From: Treponema sp.
GTDB taxonomy: Bacteria; Spirochaetota; Spirochaetia; Treponematales; Treponemataceae
Length of the DNA stretch: 49,672 nt
Direction of reading: 5' to 3'
Assembly: GCA_017470605.1 (NCBI GenBank)
Contig: JAFUYH010000040.1
Location: forward strand, 1-49,672
This document shows positions 20,758-28,641 of the stretch, one piece after another (the stretch's first letter is position 1; each line of letters starts with the position of its first letter). The notes beneath the pieces were generated by a model. That model made no database searches. It was not told the origin of the DNA and was given only the letters and a program-made list of their open reading frames with translations. A program made the translations under genes and the position numbers.

Positions 20758-21307
20758 AAAGCTTCCAGAAATAATTGTTTTTGCAGGTCCAAATGGAAGC
20801 GGAAAGTCTACAATAACAAGACTTGCTAAAATCATTGAGCCTTACATTAATGCTGATGATATAAAACGTACAAATCATTGCACAGATTTAGAAGCGGCTC
20901 AAATGGCAGAGGCAATGCGTGAAAAGTATGTCAAAGAACATAAAAGTTTTACCTTTGAAACAGTGCTTTCTACAGACAGAAATCTGAAATTATTAAAAAA
21001 GGCAAAATTTGAAGGATACTTTATTCGATGTATTTATGTCCTAACTTGTGATTCAAACATTAATGTTGCTCGTGTAAAATCTCGCGAATCTCAGGGTGGA
21101 CATGGTGTTCCTGAAGACAAAATAATTTCGCGATACGAAAAAGCCCTTGTTTTAATTCCAGAACTTGTCAAAGTTTGCGATGTTATGCATATTTATGATA
21201 ATTCTGATGTGCCTTTTAGAATTTTTAAAAAACGCAAGGCTGAACTTTTTTTCTGGGAAAATGAATATTGGTCTGAAAAGAATATTCATGATTTGGTAAA
21301 ATTATAA
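20747..21307 (+). CDS. Zeta-toxin-like P-loop kinase
   Basis: Start ATG 20747 (AAGAGG six bases upstream). The 186-aa protein has Walker A GPNGSGKST (residues 14-22), INADDIKRTN (the N-A-D phosphate/substrate region), and FTFETVLSTDRNLKLLKKAK, the substrate-binding segment found in zeta toxins. Zeta toxins phosphorylate UDP-N-acetylglucosamine and block cell-wall synthesis. Then RVKSRESQGGHGVPEDKIIS RYEK gives the arginine-rich lid (R-V-x-x-R-x-x-x-G-G-H-x-V-P). All expected motifs are intact. Confidence 0.85.
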   Translation: MPAKKLPEIIVFAGPNGSGKSTITRLAKIIEPYINADDIKRTNHCTDLEAAQMAEAMREKYVKEHKSFTFETVLSTDRNLKLLKKAKFEGYFIRCIYVLTCDSNINVARVKSRESQGGHGVPEDKIISRYEKALVLIPELVKVCDVMHIYDNSDVPFRIFKKRKAELFFWENEYWSEKNIHDLVKL

Positions 21308-21351
21308 AAGTCTACTAGTTTACTACTTTGAGCAAACTTCAGGCAATATTT

Positions 21352-21717
21352 TTAATCTATTGTCACCTTATCCATCAACCCCGAATAATTTTTGCTAATC
21401 CACTTGTTAATCTTTTCCTTACTAAATTCAGTATCCCCAAAAATCGAAGTATCCGGCTTAAGGACAATCTGCGTTCCGTGCAGGATTTTGGAATCATTAT
21501 TTTTGCTTGTAACAGAATGTTGAGGAACTCCGCGGATGTAATCCTGTTCGTAGATTTTTCCATTCCGCCAGACAGTTATTGTAAGCTTTTCGCAAAGGGA
21601 GTTTACAAGTTTAAGGTCATCAAAGGGAAGGTCTCCCATCTGGGCATACTCAAGCTTTGTAATCGGCTTGCCGTAAAAATCCATAAATTTATACGCTGAT
21701 TTTACCACCGCTGTCAT
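21352..21717 (-). CDS. Stand-alone GyrB/ParE-like fragment
   Basis: A 121-aa frame. Residues ~30-95 (LVNSLCEKLTITVWRNGKIY, EQDYIRGVPQHSV, GTQIVLKPDTSIFGDTEFS) resemble the part of the GyrB/ParE ATPase domain with V-N-x-L-S, V-x-R-D-G-K-x-Y, G-T-x-V-x-F-x-P-D-x-x-I-F. The nucleotide-binding N-x-x-D and G-x-G motifs expected earlier are absent, so it cannot bind ATP like gyrase. It may be a relic or a gyrase-binding decoy. It follows the AraC-GGDEF gene on the same strand by 50 bases, with AT-rich DNA between. Start at ATG 21717 has no strong ribosome site. Confidence 0.5.
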   Translation of the reverse strand: MTAVVKSAYKFMDFYGKPITKLEYAQMGDLPFDDLKLVNSLCEKLTITVWRNGKIYEQDYIRGVPQHSVTSKNNDSKILHGTQIVLKPDTSIFGDTEFSKEKINKWISKNYSGLMDKVTID

Positions 21718-21771
21718 TTTGATTCTTGATAAAGTTTGCTATCAACTTTTTTAAATTTATTTTTTCACTTT

Positions 21772-22596
21772 TTAATTTATTTTTTCCATATCCGGAATCA
21801 TCAGCTTTGGAAACATTTCAGCGTAGCGGACCGTCTTATCTTCAATCTTTACAGTTTTTGCGTAAAGGCTTAGCGGGATATCCTTCCCCTCAAACTGAAT
21901 GGGCTGTTCATTCATGGCAAGAATTTTTTCTTTGAGTGTTTCGGCATATGCCTGGTCCCTTGAGTTTGTAAGCAGAGCGAACTCATCTCCTCCAATTCTG
22001 AATACAACATCTTCAGGACCGCACACGCTTTCCATTCGGCGCAGGGCTTCTGCAATTGCGGCATCCCCTGCCTTGTGCGAAATCTCATTAATTGGAATAA
22101 GGTGAACAATGTCACCACATACAAACCAGCAGTCCCTGCGCGACTTAAAAAAATCATACAACTCTGAAATGTCAACAGTTCTTCTCATAATAGTTTCTCC
22201 TTCTAATTGAATGAAGCCGGTAATTTTTGGAAACAATTCCGCAGAATGTTCACGTCCCTTTTCGGTGTAGCGTTTTTTGAAATCCGACGGATTACAATTC
22301 CACACCTGCGAAAAAGTCCTCGTAAAGGCTTCATGACTCGAATAGCCGAATTGAACGGCAATATCCAGAATACTTAGAGCTGGCTTTTCTATCATCAATC
22401 TTGCAGCCCTGGTCATCTTTCGTCGGATAATATAATCGTGAACCGAAAAATGAATCGTGTACTTAAAGACCTTTTCAAGCGCAGACTTAGAAGCGTAACA
22501 CCCAGCAGCAATATCTTCCGTCTGAACAGCGACAGTATCTTCAAGATGTTCCTCGATGAACTCCAGTGACCGCATTAATAAATCAAGATTAGCCAA
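21772..22596 (-). CDS. AraC-type HTH fused to a GGDEF domain
   Basis: TTG 22596 is chosen: AGGAGT is five bases upstream. The 274-aa protein has an AraC HTH at residues ~10-110 (FIEEHLEDTVAVQTEDIAAG, SILDIAVQFGYSSHEAFTRT, FSQVWNCNPSDFKKRY), then a GGDEF domain at ~140-274 (FVCGDIVHLIPINEISHKAG, RIGGDEFALL at 200-209). The GGDEF signature and the D-I-x-x-x-x-x-I-N x-x-x-G-H-like helix are present, so c-di-GMP synthesis or GTP sensing is possible. The AraC half is N-terminal, the reverse of usual sensor-then-HTH order. Target genes unknown; neighbours on the same strand are the GyrB-like fragment and the GH94-like gene. Confidence 0.8.
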   Translation of the reverse strand: MANLDLLMRSLEFIEEHLEDTVAVQTEDIAAGCYASKSALEKVFKYTIHFSVHDYIIRRKMTRAARLMIEKPALSILDIAVQFGYSSHEAFTRTFSQVWNCNPSDFKKRYTEKGREHSAELFPKITGFIQLEGETIMRRTVDISELYDFFKSRRDCWFVCGDIVHLIPINEISHKAGDAAIAEALRRMESVCGPEDVVFRIGGDEFALLTNSRDQAYAETLKEKILAMNEQPIQFEGKDIPLSLYAKTVKIEDKTVRYAEMFPKLMIPDMEKIN

Positions 22597-22721
22597 AGTA
22601 ACTCCTGTGAGCCCCACGGACTCACTCGTAGGAAAGCACGCGCGCCATACTTTCTTACAATTATGAGAATACAACAATAGTGTAACATGCATTTGATTTT
22701 TTGAGTAAAAATTTTACAGCC

Positions 22722-22748
22722 AGAAGATTCCTGACTAGAAGATTCCTG
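22722..22748. repeat. 12-bp direct repeat pair
   Basis: AGAAGATTCCTG at 22722-22733 and 22737-22748, between the AraC-GGDEF gene and the GH94-like gene. A tandem binding site or a slippage product. Confidence 0.5.
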
Positions 22749-22809
22749 TGAAAATATCTGTTGCAAATAATCAACTGGCTTTATCTCATGCCGTTCAAGC
22801 CCGAAAGGA

Positions 22810-25800
22810 CTAAAGTTTTACTTCCACTTCAATGCCTATGATTTTGCCGTTGCGGGCAAAAAGGTCGGCACTTTCGGCAGCAGTGAGGCTTGAACCTTCG
22901 CGACGGCATCCGTTGACTGTAATTGACGAACTACCGTTAGTTAGTTTGTAAGTTACAGGACTACCGCACCAGGTAAAGCGTAAAGTTCCGTCCTCTTCGC
23001 CGCCTTCAAAGAATTCAGACTTCTTCAAAATTACTGGCTTAAAACTTGCGCAGCCATTCACAATGTCAACGCCAAGCTCGCCCCAGCGGGTAAGAACTTC
23101 CTCTTTTACCTGACCGGTCATTCCCGGCTGCTTTGCCCCCTGACCGTTTGGTGTGTGGGAATAAGGGTCGGCCGGGAAGGCTCCGTAAATTTCTGCTTCC
23201 TTGTTAAAGCCGATTCCCGCCCTTACGTCGTAATAAGCATCGGTCAGTTCTTTTACAAGTTTTGCATCTGTCCCGGCCTTAATTGCGGCAAAAGTATTTT
23301 CCTGAGCGGCAAGAAGAAGTTTTGAAACCATGTGCCAATAAATGCTGCCAAGACCTTCGTAAGCGTAGAAGGTTCCACTGCGGCCGGTAAAACTCTGGTG
23401 GTTGAAGGTCTTTTCGTAGAGAATTTCCAAGGCTTCAAGTTCATCAGCTGAAGGTTTTTTAGATTCCGGCAGGCTGGCGCAGAATTCCTTAAGGAAGCGG
23501 ACATTTCTGAATTCTCCATTAAAGTGATAATTTCCATTGCAGTCAGAATAAAGAATGGAGTTGCCTGTCTTTTTTATCAGTTCTGAAAGTCCAGACGCAG
23601 CACCTGTAATGTCTTCGGCATTTACCACGTTCTTTTCTTCAAATGCTGCAAGTTCTTTGTTAGGGTAGAGCATGTAAGAATTCTGGCGCGGTTCGTACAT
23701 TCGGCTTGAGCGAAGTGCCTTGAGCACGCCAAGGGCTTCTTCCGGTTTAAGAACCCCTGCAGAAAGAACGGCAACCTGACCTTCCAGCATTTCCTGCAGA
23801 TATTCAACTTCCATCCTGTTGCCAGAAATTTTCATTGTATTGTAGGCATGATAGAGGCCGTCGCTGCGCTTGTTCAAAGCGATTGTTGTTTTAATATGAG
23901 AGAGAATTTCGCTCAAAATTTTAAGAATTTCGCTCTTTTTTAACGATTTTTCGCTATTTCCGTAGCCATTTTTGTACAAATTCGTACGTTCCAGCTCAAA
24001 AATTGCGCCTTCTGCATCTGTAAAGTTTTTGCGAAGAAGAGCATCGCTGGCGGCTTTTTCAGGGTCTGTTTCTGCATAAAGAGCTCCCAATCCGCTGAAA
24101 CATTCTGCAACAACGGCTGGCAGGGCAAAACTTTCTGCTGAACTAGATTCAAAGAGTTCTTTCAAAAATCCTACAAATCTGTGCAGATAATAAAGAGTTA
24201 CCATTGAAAGTCCGTAGCCTGCAAGAGCATTGTTTGCATCGTTCCATTCTGGGCGCTGGGTGTTAAGCCAGATTCCGCCTCCCGGAACAAAGTTTGCCAT
24301 TTTTGCAATTACAACCTGAATAAGTTTTGTTGCAAGAGTAACAAGGGCAACATCGCCTTCTCCTGCTTTTCCGCTTGAAGTTACAAGTTTGGCATCTGAA
24401 CCGGCTTTGCCTGCCAGGGATTTAAGTTTATCGCTCAGTTCCCGGTCGAAGTAAATTGTATTGCGGGGGTCGGCGGCAATTTCTGCATAAGACTTAATTC
24501 TGTAAGGAACATTTGAACTTGCATAAATTTTTTCGCCAAGCTCGCTTACCAGCTGAGCCTTGTTGACTTTTGCATAAACTTCCAGCAGTTTTTGAAGATA
24601 AATAACCTGATGGTCGCCCCAGTAACCAATCTGAGCCCAAGGATTATCCGGCTCCGGGATTTCCCAGTCTATTCCTTCGCGGGAAATTCGGTAGGGGTTA
24701 AAGCCTTCAATTGTCATTGCGTTCAGGAATTTTGAAGTCATATTTTTGATGTACTGAGGATATGACCAGGCCAAGGCTTCCCAGTTCTGGAAGATGTCTC
24801 GCCAGTTTCCTTCGTAGTTCAAAATAGGATTTCCGTCGCTGTCGCGCAGGTGAATGTTAAAGCGGTTCCAAGGGCGGCTAGGGTCTCCGTGACGGCGGCT
24901 GAATGTAAGAGGCATATATTCGTAGAAGAGGCGGCTGAGCTGAGGATTCATTTCTTTTTGAACTGATTCTTCCAGCTGTCCGTAGTTTACAAAGCCGTCC
25001 CTGTCGGCAGTTGTGGCAAGCCCGGTGACTCCAGCAGCCCCCGCACCCGTAACTTTTTCTGCAAGCTCTACAAGTGCCTTGTTGCGCTGACCTACGAATT
25101 TTACAAAATCTCCCAGATTGATTTTTCCCTTATTTGCAAAGAAACCTCCGCGCATTATGTTGAACATTACGTTTTCTGAATGATGAACGCAGGTCATGGT
25201 TTCTGCAGTCTGCTGGAATCCGTCTGCCTCTGCAATGTAGGTTTCCATAAGTTTTTTGCCGTCTGCAATGTCTGCTTCCAGAGCCGCTGCCAGAGCTTTG
25301 CGGTCTGCAAGTTCTTTTTTAAGAAGGACGATTTTTGCGGCGTCCAGGCGGGTGTCGAATACCTGGTACCAGCTGGCAGAAGGAGATTGTCCGAAACAAC
25401 CAGTTGTTTCGAGCGGTTTATCGGATGAACCTAAAAAATGCGGTGCATTTTTTTTAACGGTTCCTCGATTAGAGCAGGTCGAGCCGGACAATGACAAGGC
25501 ACGGCAAATATAGGCGGCAGGGCGTTTTCCTTTTACAACATTCATTGCGGTAACGCTGCTTTTTTCGGCGAATTCGGCAGGAGCCTCTGGATTCAGCAAA
25601 AGCTGGTCATCAGTAGAGAACCAGCAGACATTGGCAAAAAGACCTTCGCTTGGTTCAGCCTTATCGGTAACGATAGAAGAAACTGCAAAAATCGCAAGGC
25701 CGGCTTCTTCATCTAAATCAGTTTTTTTATAGGCATCCAGAAGAACGCTGTTATTGTTCTGGAAATCTGCTGTAACGCAGGCAGGAAGAATGTTGCGGCA

Positions 25801-26313
25801 GCCGTCCAGAACGCACACATTTACGGCCTGTTCAGCAAGATTTGTAATTACAGCCTTGCGCACAAGACCGTATTTTGCAGAAGAAGTCCAGCCATAGCGG
25901 AAAGAAAGCTTTAATTCATCATTTATTTCTTCAAACCAAACTTCTGTTCCTGCAGCGTTTTTATAGATATTCCGGCGGATATTTTTTTCTACCGCGCGGC
26001 GGATTGCAGGGCTTGCGCTCAAAGAAGCAAAAGGCTCCCAAATGGCAGCAGTTCCGTCACCTTCAACGCGAATTGCAGTATAAGGCCCCGTGTAAGATTT
26101 TGCATCGCTAACCTTGTCTGCAGTGTAATATGGAAAAACTGAATGGTCGCAGTCGATGCGGCCGGCAGTAACTCCTCCCTGAGACCAGCAGAAATTCCAT
26201 ATATCAGAAGCACTGGTGATTGTCATAAAGAAATCTTCCATGCAGTCATAATTTTCAATTTTGTAGAACTGTTCACCATCAAGTGTGGTGAAGTAACCTT
26301 TTGCTTTTTTCAT
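22810..26313 (-). CDS. Large GH94-like protein (cellobiose-phosphorylase-type fold)
   Basis: ATG 26313 is preferred (GAGGTGAAT upstream); the frame opens at GTG 26319. The 1,167-aa protein has no signal peptide. An N-terminal beta-rich region (~1-300) leads to a helical (alpha/alpha)6-type region: EGNWRDIFQNWEALAWSYPQ at ~505-523, NPWAQIGYWGDHQVIYLQKL at ~558-578, IWLNTQRPEWNDANNALAGY at ~680-700, and FTGRSGTFYAYEGLGSIYW at ~975-995. EWNDANNAL recalls the D-W-N-D-x-L acid motif of GH94 phosphorylases. Members with this layout carry the label cellobiose phosphorylase in databases, but their substrates are largely untested. It is divergent from the sugar importer at 26636, so it probably acts inside the cell on imported oligosaccharides. 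Confidence 0.75.
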   Translation of the reverse strand: MKKAKGYFTTLDGEQFYKIENYDCMEDFFMTITSASDIWNFCWSQGGVTAGRIDCDHSVFPYYTADKVSDAKSYTGPYTAIRVEGDGTAAIWEPFASLSASPAIRRAVEKNIRRNIYKNAAGTEVWFEEINDELKLSFRYGWTSSAKYGLVRKAVITNLAEQAVNVCVLDGCRNILPACVTADFQNNNSVLLDAYKKTDLDEEAGLAIFAVSSIVTDKAEPSEGLFANVCWFSTDDQLLLNPEAPAEFAEKSSVTAMNVVKGKRPAAYICRALSLSGSTCSNRGTVKKNAPHFLGSSDKPLETTGCFGQSPSASWYQVFDTRLDAAKIVLLKKELADRKALAAALEADIADGKKLMETYIAEADGFQQTAETMTCVHHSENVMFNIMRGGFFANKGKINLGDFVKFVGQRNKALVELAEKVTGAGAAGVTGLATTADRDGFVNYGQLEESVQKEMNPQLSRLFYEYMPLTFSRRHGDPSRPWNRFNIHLRDSDGNPILNYEGNWRDIFQNWEALAWSYPQYIKNMTSKFLNAMTIEGFNPYRISREGIDWEIPEPDNPWAQIGYWGDHQVIYLQKLLEVYAKVNKAQLVSELGEKIYASSNVPYRIKSYAEIAADPRNTIYFDRELSDKLKSLAGKAGSDAKLVTSSGKAGEGDVALVTLATKLIQVVIAKMANFVPGGGIWLNTQRPEWNDANNALAGYGLSMVTLYYLHRFVGFLKELFESSSAESFALPAVVAECFSGLGALYAETDPEKAASDALLRKNFTDAEGAIFELERTNLYKNGYGNSEKSLKKSEILKILSEILSHIKTTIALNKRSDGLYHAYNTMKISGNRMEVEYLQEMLEGQVAVLSAGVLKPEEALGVLKALRSSRMYEPRQNSYMLYPNKELAAFEEKNVVNAEDITGAASGLSELIKKTGNSILYSDCNGNYHFNGEFRNVRFLKEFCASLPESKKPSADELEALEILYEKTFNHQSFTGRSGTFYAYEGLGSIYWHMVSKLLLAAQENTFAAIKAGTDAKLVKELTDAYYDVRAGIGFNKEAEIYGAFPADPYSHTPNGQGAKQPGMTGQVKEEVLTRWGELGVDIVNGCASFKPVILKKSEFFEGGEEDGTLRFTWCGSPVTYKLTNGSSSITVNGCRREGSSLTAAESADLFARNGKIIGIEVEVKL

Positions 26314-26330
26314 ATTCACCTCATAATAAA

Positions 26331-26476
26331 ATTTCTAGGGGAGGGGGAAGTCTCCCCCTGCGCTTCAGGCTTTCGCTACCCCCTCTGCAGGCTCAAAGAT
26401 GTTGCTTCGCAACAATATGAAAGCCCGCAACGCCTGCTTTTTAACTTTTAGGCAGAGAATGCTTCCCTCCCCCTAA
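26331..26476. repeat. GC-rich intergenic repeat (copy 2)
   Basis: Starts with GGGGAGGGGGAAG and ends with CTTCCCTCCCCC, complementary arms. Inside are CGCTACCCCCTCT, GTTGCTTCGCAAC (a 5-bp stem with a TTC loop) and CCCGCAACGCC. The order matches 6393-6477. With the region below it accounts for the 322-base gap between the divergent genes. Confidence 0.45.
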
Positions 26477-26526
26477 TTATTTCTATCCACAACCTACCCG
26501 AACAAGGGGCGGAAATCAAGTAAAAG

Positions 26527-26611
26527 TTTCAGAAAATTCCTGAAAAACCGAAAAGATTCCACCTTTCTGAAAATTCTCAAACTTTTCAGGAAGTAAATCT
26601 GCGTCTATACT
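26527..26611 (+). promoter_or_regulatory. Promoter and operator-like repeats for the sugar importer
   Basis: TTTTCA (26583-26588), 17 bases, TATACT (26606-26611). Upstream is TTTCAG-7-CTGAAA (26527-26545), then CTGAAAA (26567-26573) and TTTTCAG (26583-26589), the last overlapping the -35. Repeated CTGAAAA half-sites near a -35 suit an AraC-type activator such as the YesN-like protein at 32239. Confidence 0.5.
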
Positions 26612-26635
26612 CCAAACTGTAAGCGAGGTACTGTC

Positions 26636-27607
26636 ATGAAACAGAAACAAGACGAAATGCAGCTTCTCCCAAAAAAAACTTTCTGGGCAAGACTGCGCGA
26701 AGAAAAATATCTGCAAGTTATGGCACTTCTGGGAATCATCTGGATGATTATTTTTAACTACATCCCGATGTACGGAATTTTAATTGCCTTTAAGAAAAAC
26801 TTTTTTATTACAACCCCATTGTTCAGCAAGAAGTTTTTTACAACTCCTTGGGCTACGAACCATGGATTCCAGCACTTCCTGGAGTTTTTCAAAGACGATG
26901 ATTTCTTTAACGTAATGGGAAATACGCTGGGAATCAGTCTGCTTAAACTGGCATTCAACTTTACCCTGCCGATTGTTTTTGCATTGCTTTTGAACGAAGT
27001 AAAAAATCTTAAATTCAAGAAAGCAATTCAGACAATTACTTACATGCCGCACTTCCTTTCCTGGGTCGTTCTTGGCGGTATTCTTACTACCTGGCTTGGT
27101 GAAAGCGGACTTTTTAATGAACTTCTGATTAAGATGGGAATCTTGAAAGAAGGAATTTCTTTCCTTGCATATCCTAAATATTTCTGGGCCATTACCGTTA
27201 TTTCAGATTTGTGGAAGGAATTGGGATGGTCTGCAATCATCTACCTTGCGGCAATTTCTGGAATTGACCAGGAAATGTATGAGGCTGCAAAAGTAGACGG
27301 AGCAAGCCGATGGAAGCAGATTTGGACAATCACACTTCCTTCTATTGCCCCTACAGTTACTATCATGTTTATTCTTGCGGTTGGCGGACTTTTGAACTCT
27401 AACTTTGATCAGATTCTGGTTTTGAATAACCCGCTCAACGCACCAAGAAGTAGTGTAATTGACATCTTTGTTTATCAGACTGCCATGCGCGGTATGAGAT
27501 ATTCTTATGCTTCTGCAATTGGTTTGTTCAAGTCTGTAATTGCCTTCATTCTTTTGTTTATCGCTAACCAGATTACAAAGAAGTTGAACGATACAGCGTT
27601 GTTCTAG
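26636..27607 (+). CDS. ABC sugar permease, LplB/YtcP partner type
   Basis: A 323-aa inner-membrane protein, GAGGT before the ATG. Six hydrophobic segments: about residues 26-46, 90-115, 130-150, 180-200, 235-255, 290-310. The EAA loop EMYEAAKVDGASRWKQIWTI TLPSI lies at ~220-245, contacting the ATPase. N-terminal KTFWARLREEKYLQVMALLG followed by MIIFNYIPMYGILIAFKKN is the signature start of LplB-type permeases for complex sugars. It opens the operon permease-permease-binding protein. No ATPase is in the window; a shared MsmK/UgpC-type ATPase elsewhere is expected. Confidence 0.92.
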   Translation: MKQKQDEMQLLPKKTFWARLREEKYLQVMALLGIIWMIIFNYIPMYGILIAFKKNFFITTPLFSKKFFTTPWATNHGFQHFLEFFKDDDFFNVMGNTLGISLLKLAFNFTLPIVFALLLNEVKNLKFKKAIQTITYMPHFLSWVVLGGILTTWLGESGLFNELLIKMGILKEGISFLAYPKYFWAITVISDLWKELGWSAIIYLAAISGIDQEMYEAAKVDGASRWKQIWTITLPSIAPTVTIMFILAVGGLLNSNFDQILVLNNPLNAPRSSVIDIFVYQTAMRGMRYSYASAIGLFKSVIAFILLFIANQITKKLNDTALF

Positions 27608-27614
27608 GAAATAC

Positions 27615-27639
27615 GGTGGTTGAGCTTGTCGAAACCACC
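27615..27639. repeat. REP-like hairpin (copy 1)
   Basis: GGTGGTT-GAGCTTGTCGA-AACCACC between the two permease genes: a 7-bp stem. The GAGC(T/C)TGTCGA loop recurs at 47398-47423, and a variant at 30324-30385. Confidence 0.65.
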
Positions 27640-27652
27640 AAGAGAGGAAAAT

Positions 27653-28537
27653 ATGGGACATTCAAAATTAAATAGACTTACAGCCGGTGACTATATCATC
27701 GGAATGATAATGATAATCATCTGCTTTGTAGCCTTGTACCCGGTTTGGTATACAGTAATCATTTCTTTTAATGATTCAAGCGATGCCCTCCGCGGTGGAA
27801 TCTACTGGCTGCCAAGAAAGTTCAGCATTGAAAGCTATAGAACAGTATTTCAGGACAAAACAATTGTCCGCGCTTTCCTTGTAACAGTTTTGCGTACTGT
27901 TTTGGGAACCGTAACAAGCGTTTTCTTTACTGCAATGGTTGGATATGCCTTCTCAAAGAAGCATATTATGGGAAATAAGGTTTACACTATCATCGGAACA
28001 ATCACAATGTTCTTTGGTGGCGGACTTATTCCATACTTCATTACGTTGAAAAACTTGGGACTTTACAACAACTTCCTGGTTTACATCATTCCAAGCCTTT
28101 TCAACTTTTACAACATGATAATCTTCATGTCATTCTTCCGCGAACTGCCTGCGGGCCTAGAGGAATCTGCCAAACTCGACGGCGCGAATGATATGGTGAT
28201 TTTTATAAAAATTATACTCCCTTTATCCATGCCTGTTCTTGCAACTATAGCTTTGTTCAACGGAGTAGGTCATTGGAACGATTACTTCACTGGAGTAATG
28301 TACATCAATGACGCTGAGCTTCAGCCGATTCAAACCTACCTGTATCGTGTTGTTGCTTCTGCCTCCGCTTCCAAAGCTGTAGTTGCGATGCCGGCTGGTG
28401 TTGCTGCACAGCAGGTAAGCTCGCAGTCGGTAAGACTTGCAACCATGGTTGTAACAACCTTCCCGATTATGTGTGTTTACCCATTCCTGCAGAAATACTT
28501 TGTAAAGGGAATGCTTATCGGATCAATTAAGGGTTAA
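27653..28537 (+). CDS. ABC sugar permease, CarB/YtcP type
   Basis: Start ATG 27653 (AGAGAGG upstream); the frame is open to 27620 but that part encodes the REP-like hairpin. The 294-aa protein has the CarB/YtcP start (LNRLTAGDYIIGMIMIIICF, then LYPVWYTVIISFNDSSDALR), six membrane spans and the EAA loop (AGLEESAKLDGANDMVIFIK IILPLSMP, about 175-203). It ends YPFLQKYFVKGMLIGSIKG, as usual in this family. It pairs with the permease upstream as a heterodimer. Confidence 0.93.
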   Translation: MGHSKLNRLTAGDYIIGMIMIIICFVALYPVWYTVIISFNDSSDALRGGIYWLPRKFSIESYRTVFQDKTIVRAFLVTVLRTVLGTVTSVFFTAMVGYAFSKKHIMGNKVYTIIGTITMFFGGGLIPYFITLKNLGLYNNFLVYIIPSLFNFYNMIIFMSFFRELPAGLEESAKLDGANDMVIFIKIILPLSMPVLATIALFNGVGHWNDYFTGVMYINDAELQPIQTYLYRVVASASASKAVVAMPAGVAAQQVSSQSVRLATMVVTTFPIMCVYPFLQKYFVKGMLIGSIKG

Positions 28538-28548
28538 TGAGGTAAAGC

Positions 28549-28613
28549 TAAAAAACGCTGGCGCGTTTTTCTTAACGCTTTGCTATAAAACACCGGCCGC
28601 CTACCGGGCGGCC
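28549..28613 (+). repeat. Intercistronic hairpins and 40-bp dispersed repeat (copy 1)
   Basis: AAAACGC-TGGC-GCGTTTT (28552-28570 region), then a 40-base element at 28574-28613 (TTTGCTATAAAACAC, then GGCCGCC-TACC-GGGCGGCC). The same element stands before the DUF4867 gene (45017-45056). Between permease and binding-protein genes such stems usually stabilise or separate the downstream message. Confidence 0.6.
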
Positions 28614-28641
28614 TTACACATATTTATAGGAGGAAATAAAT

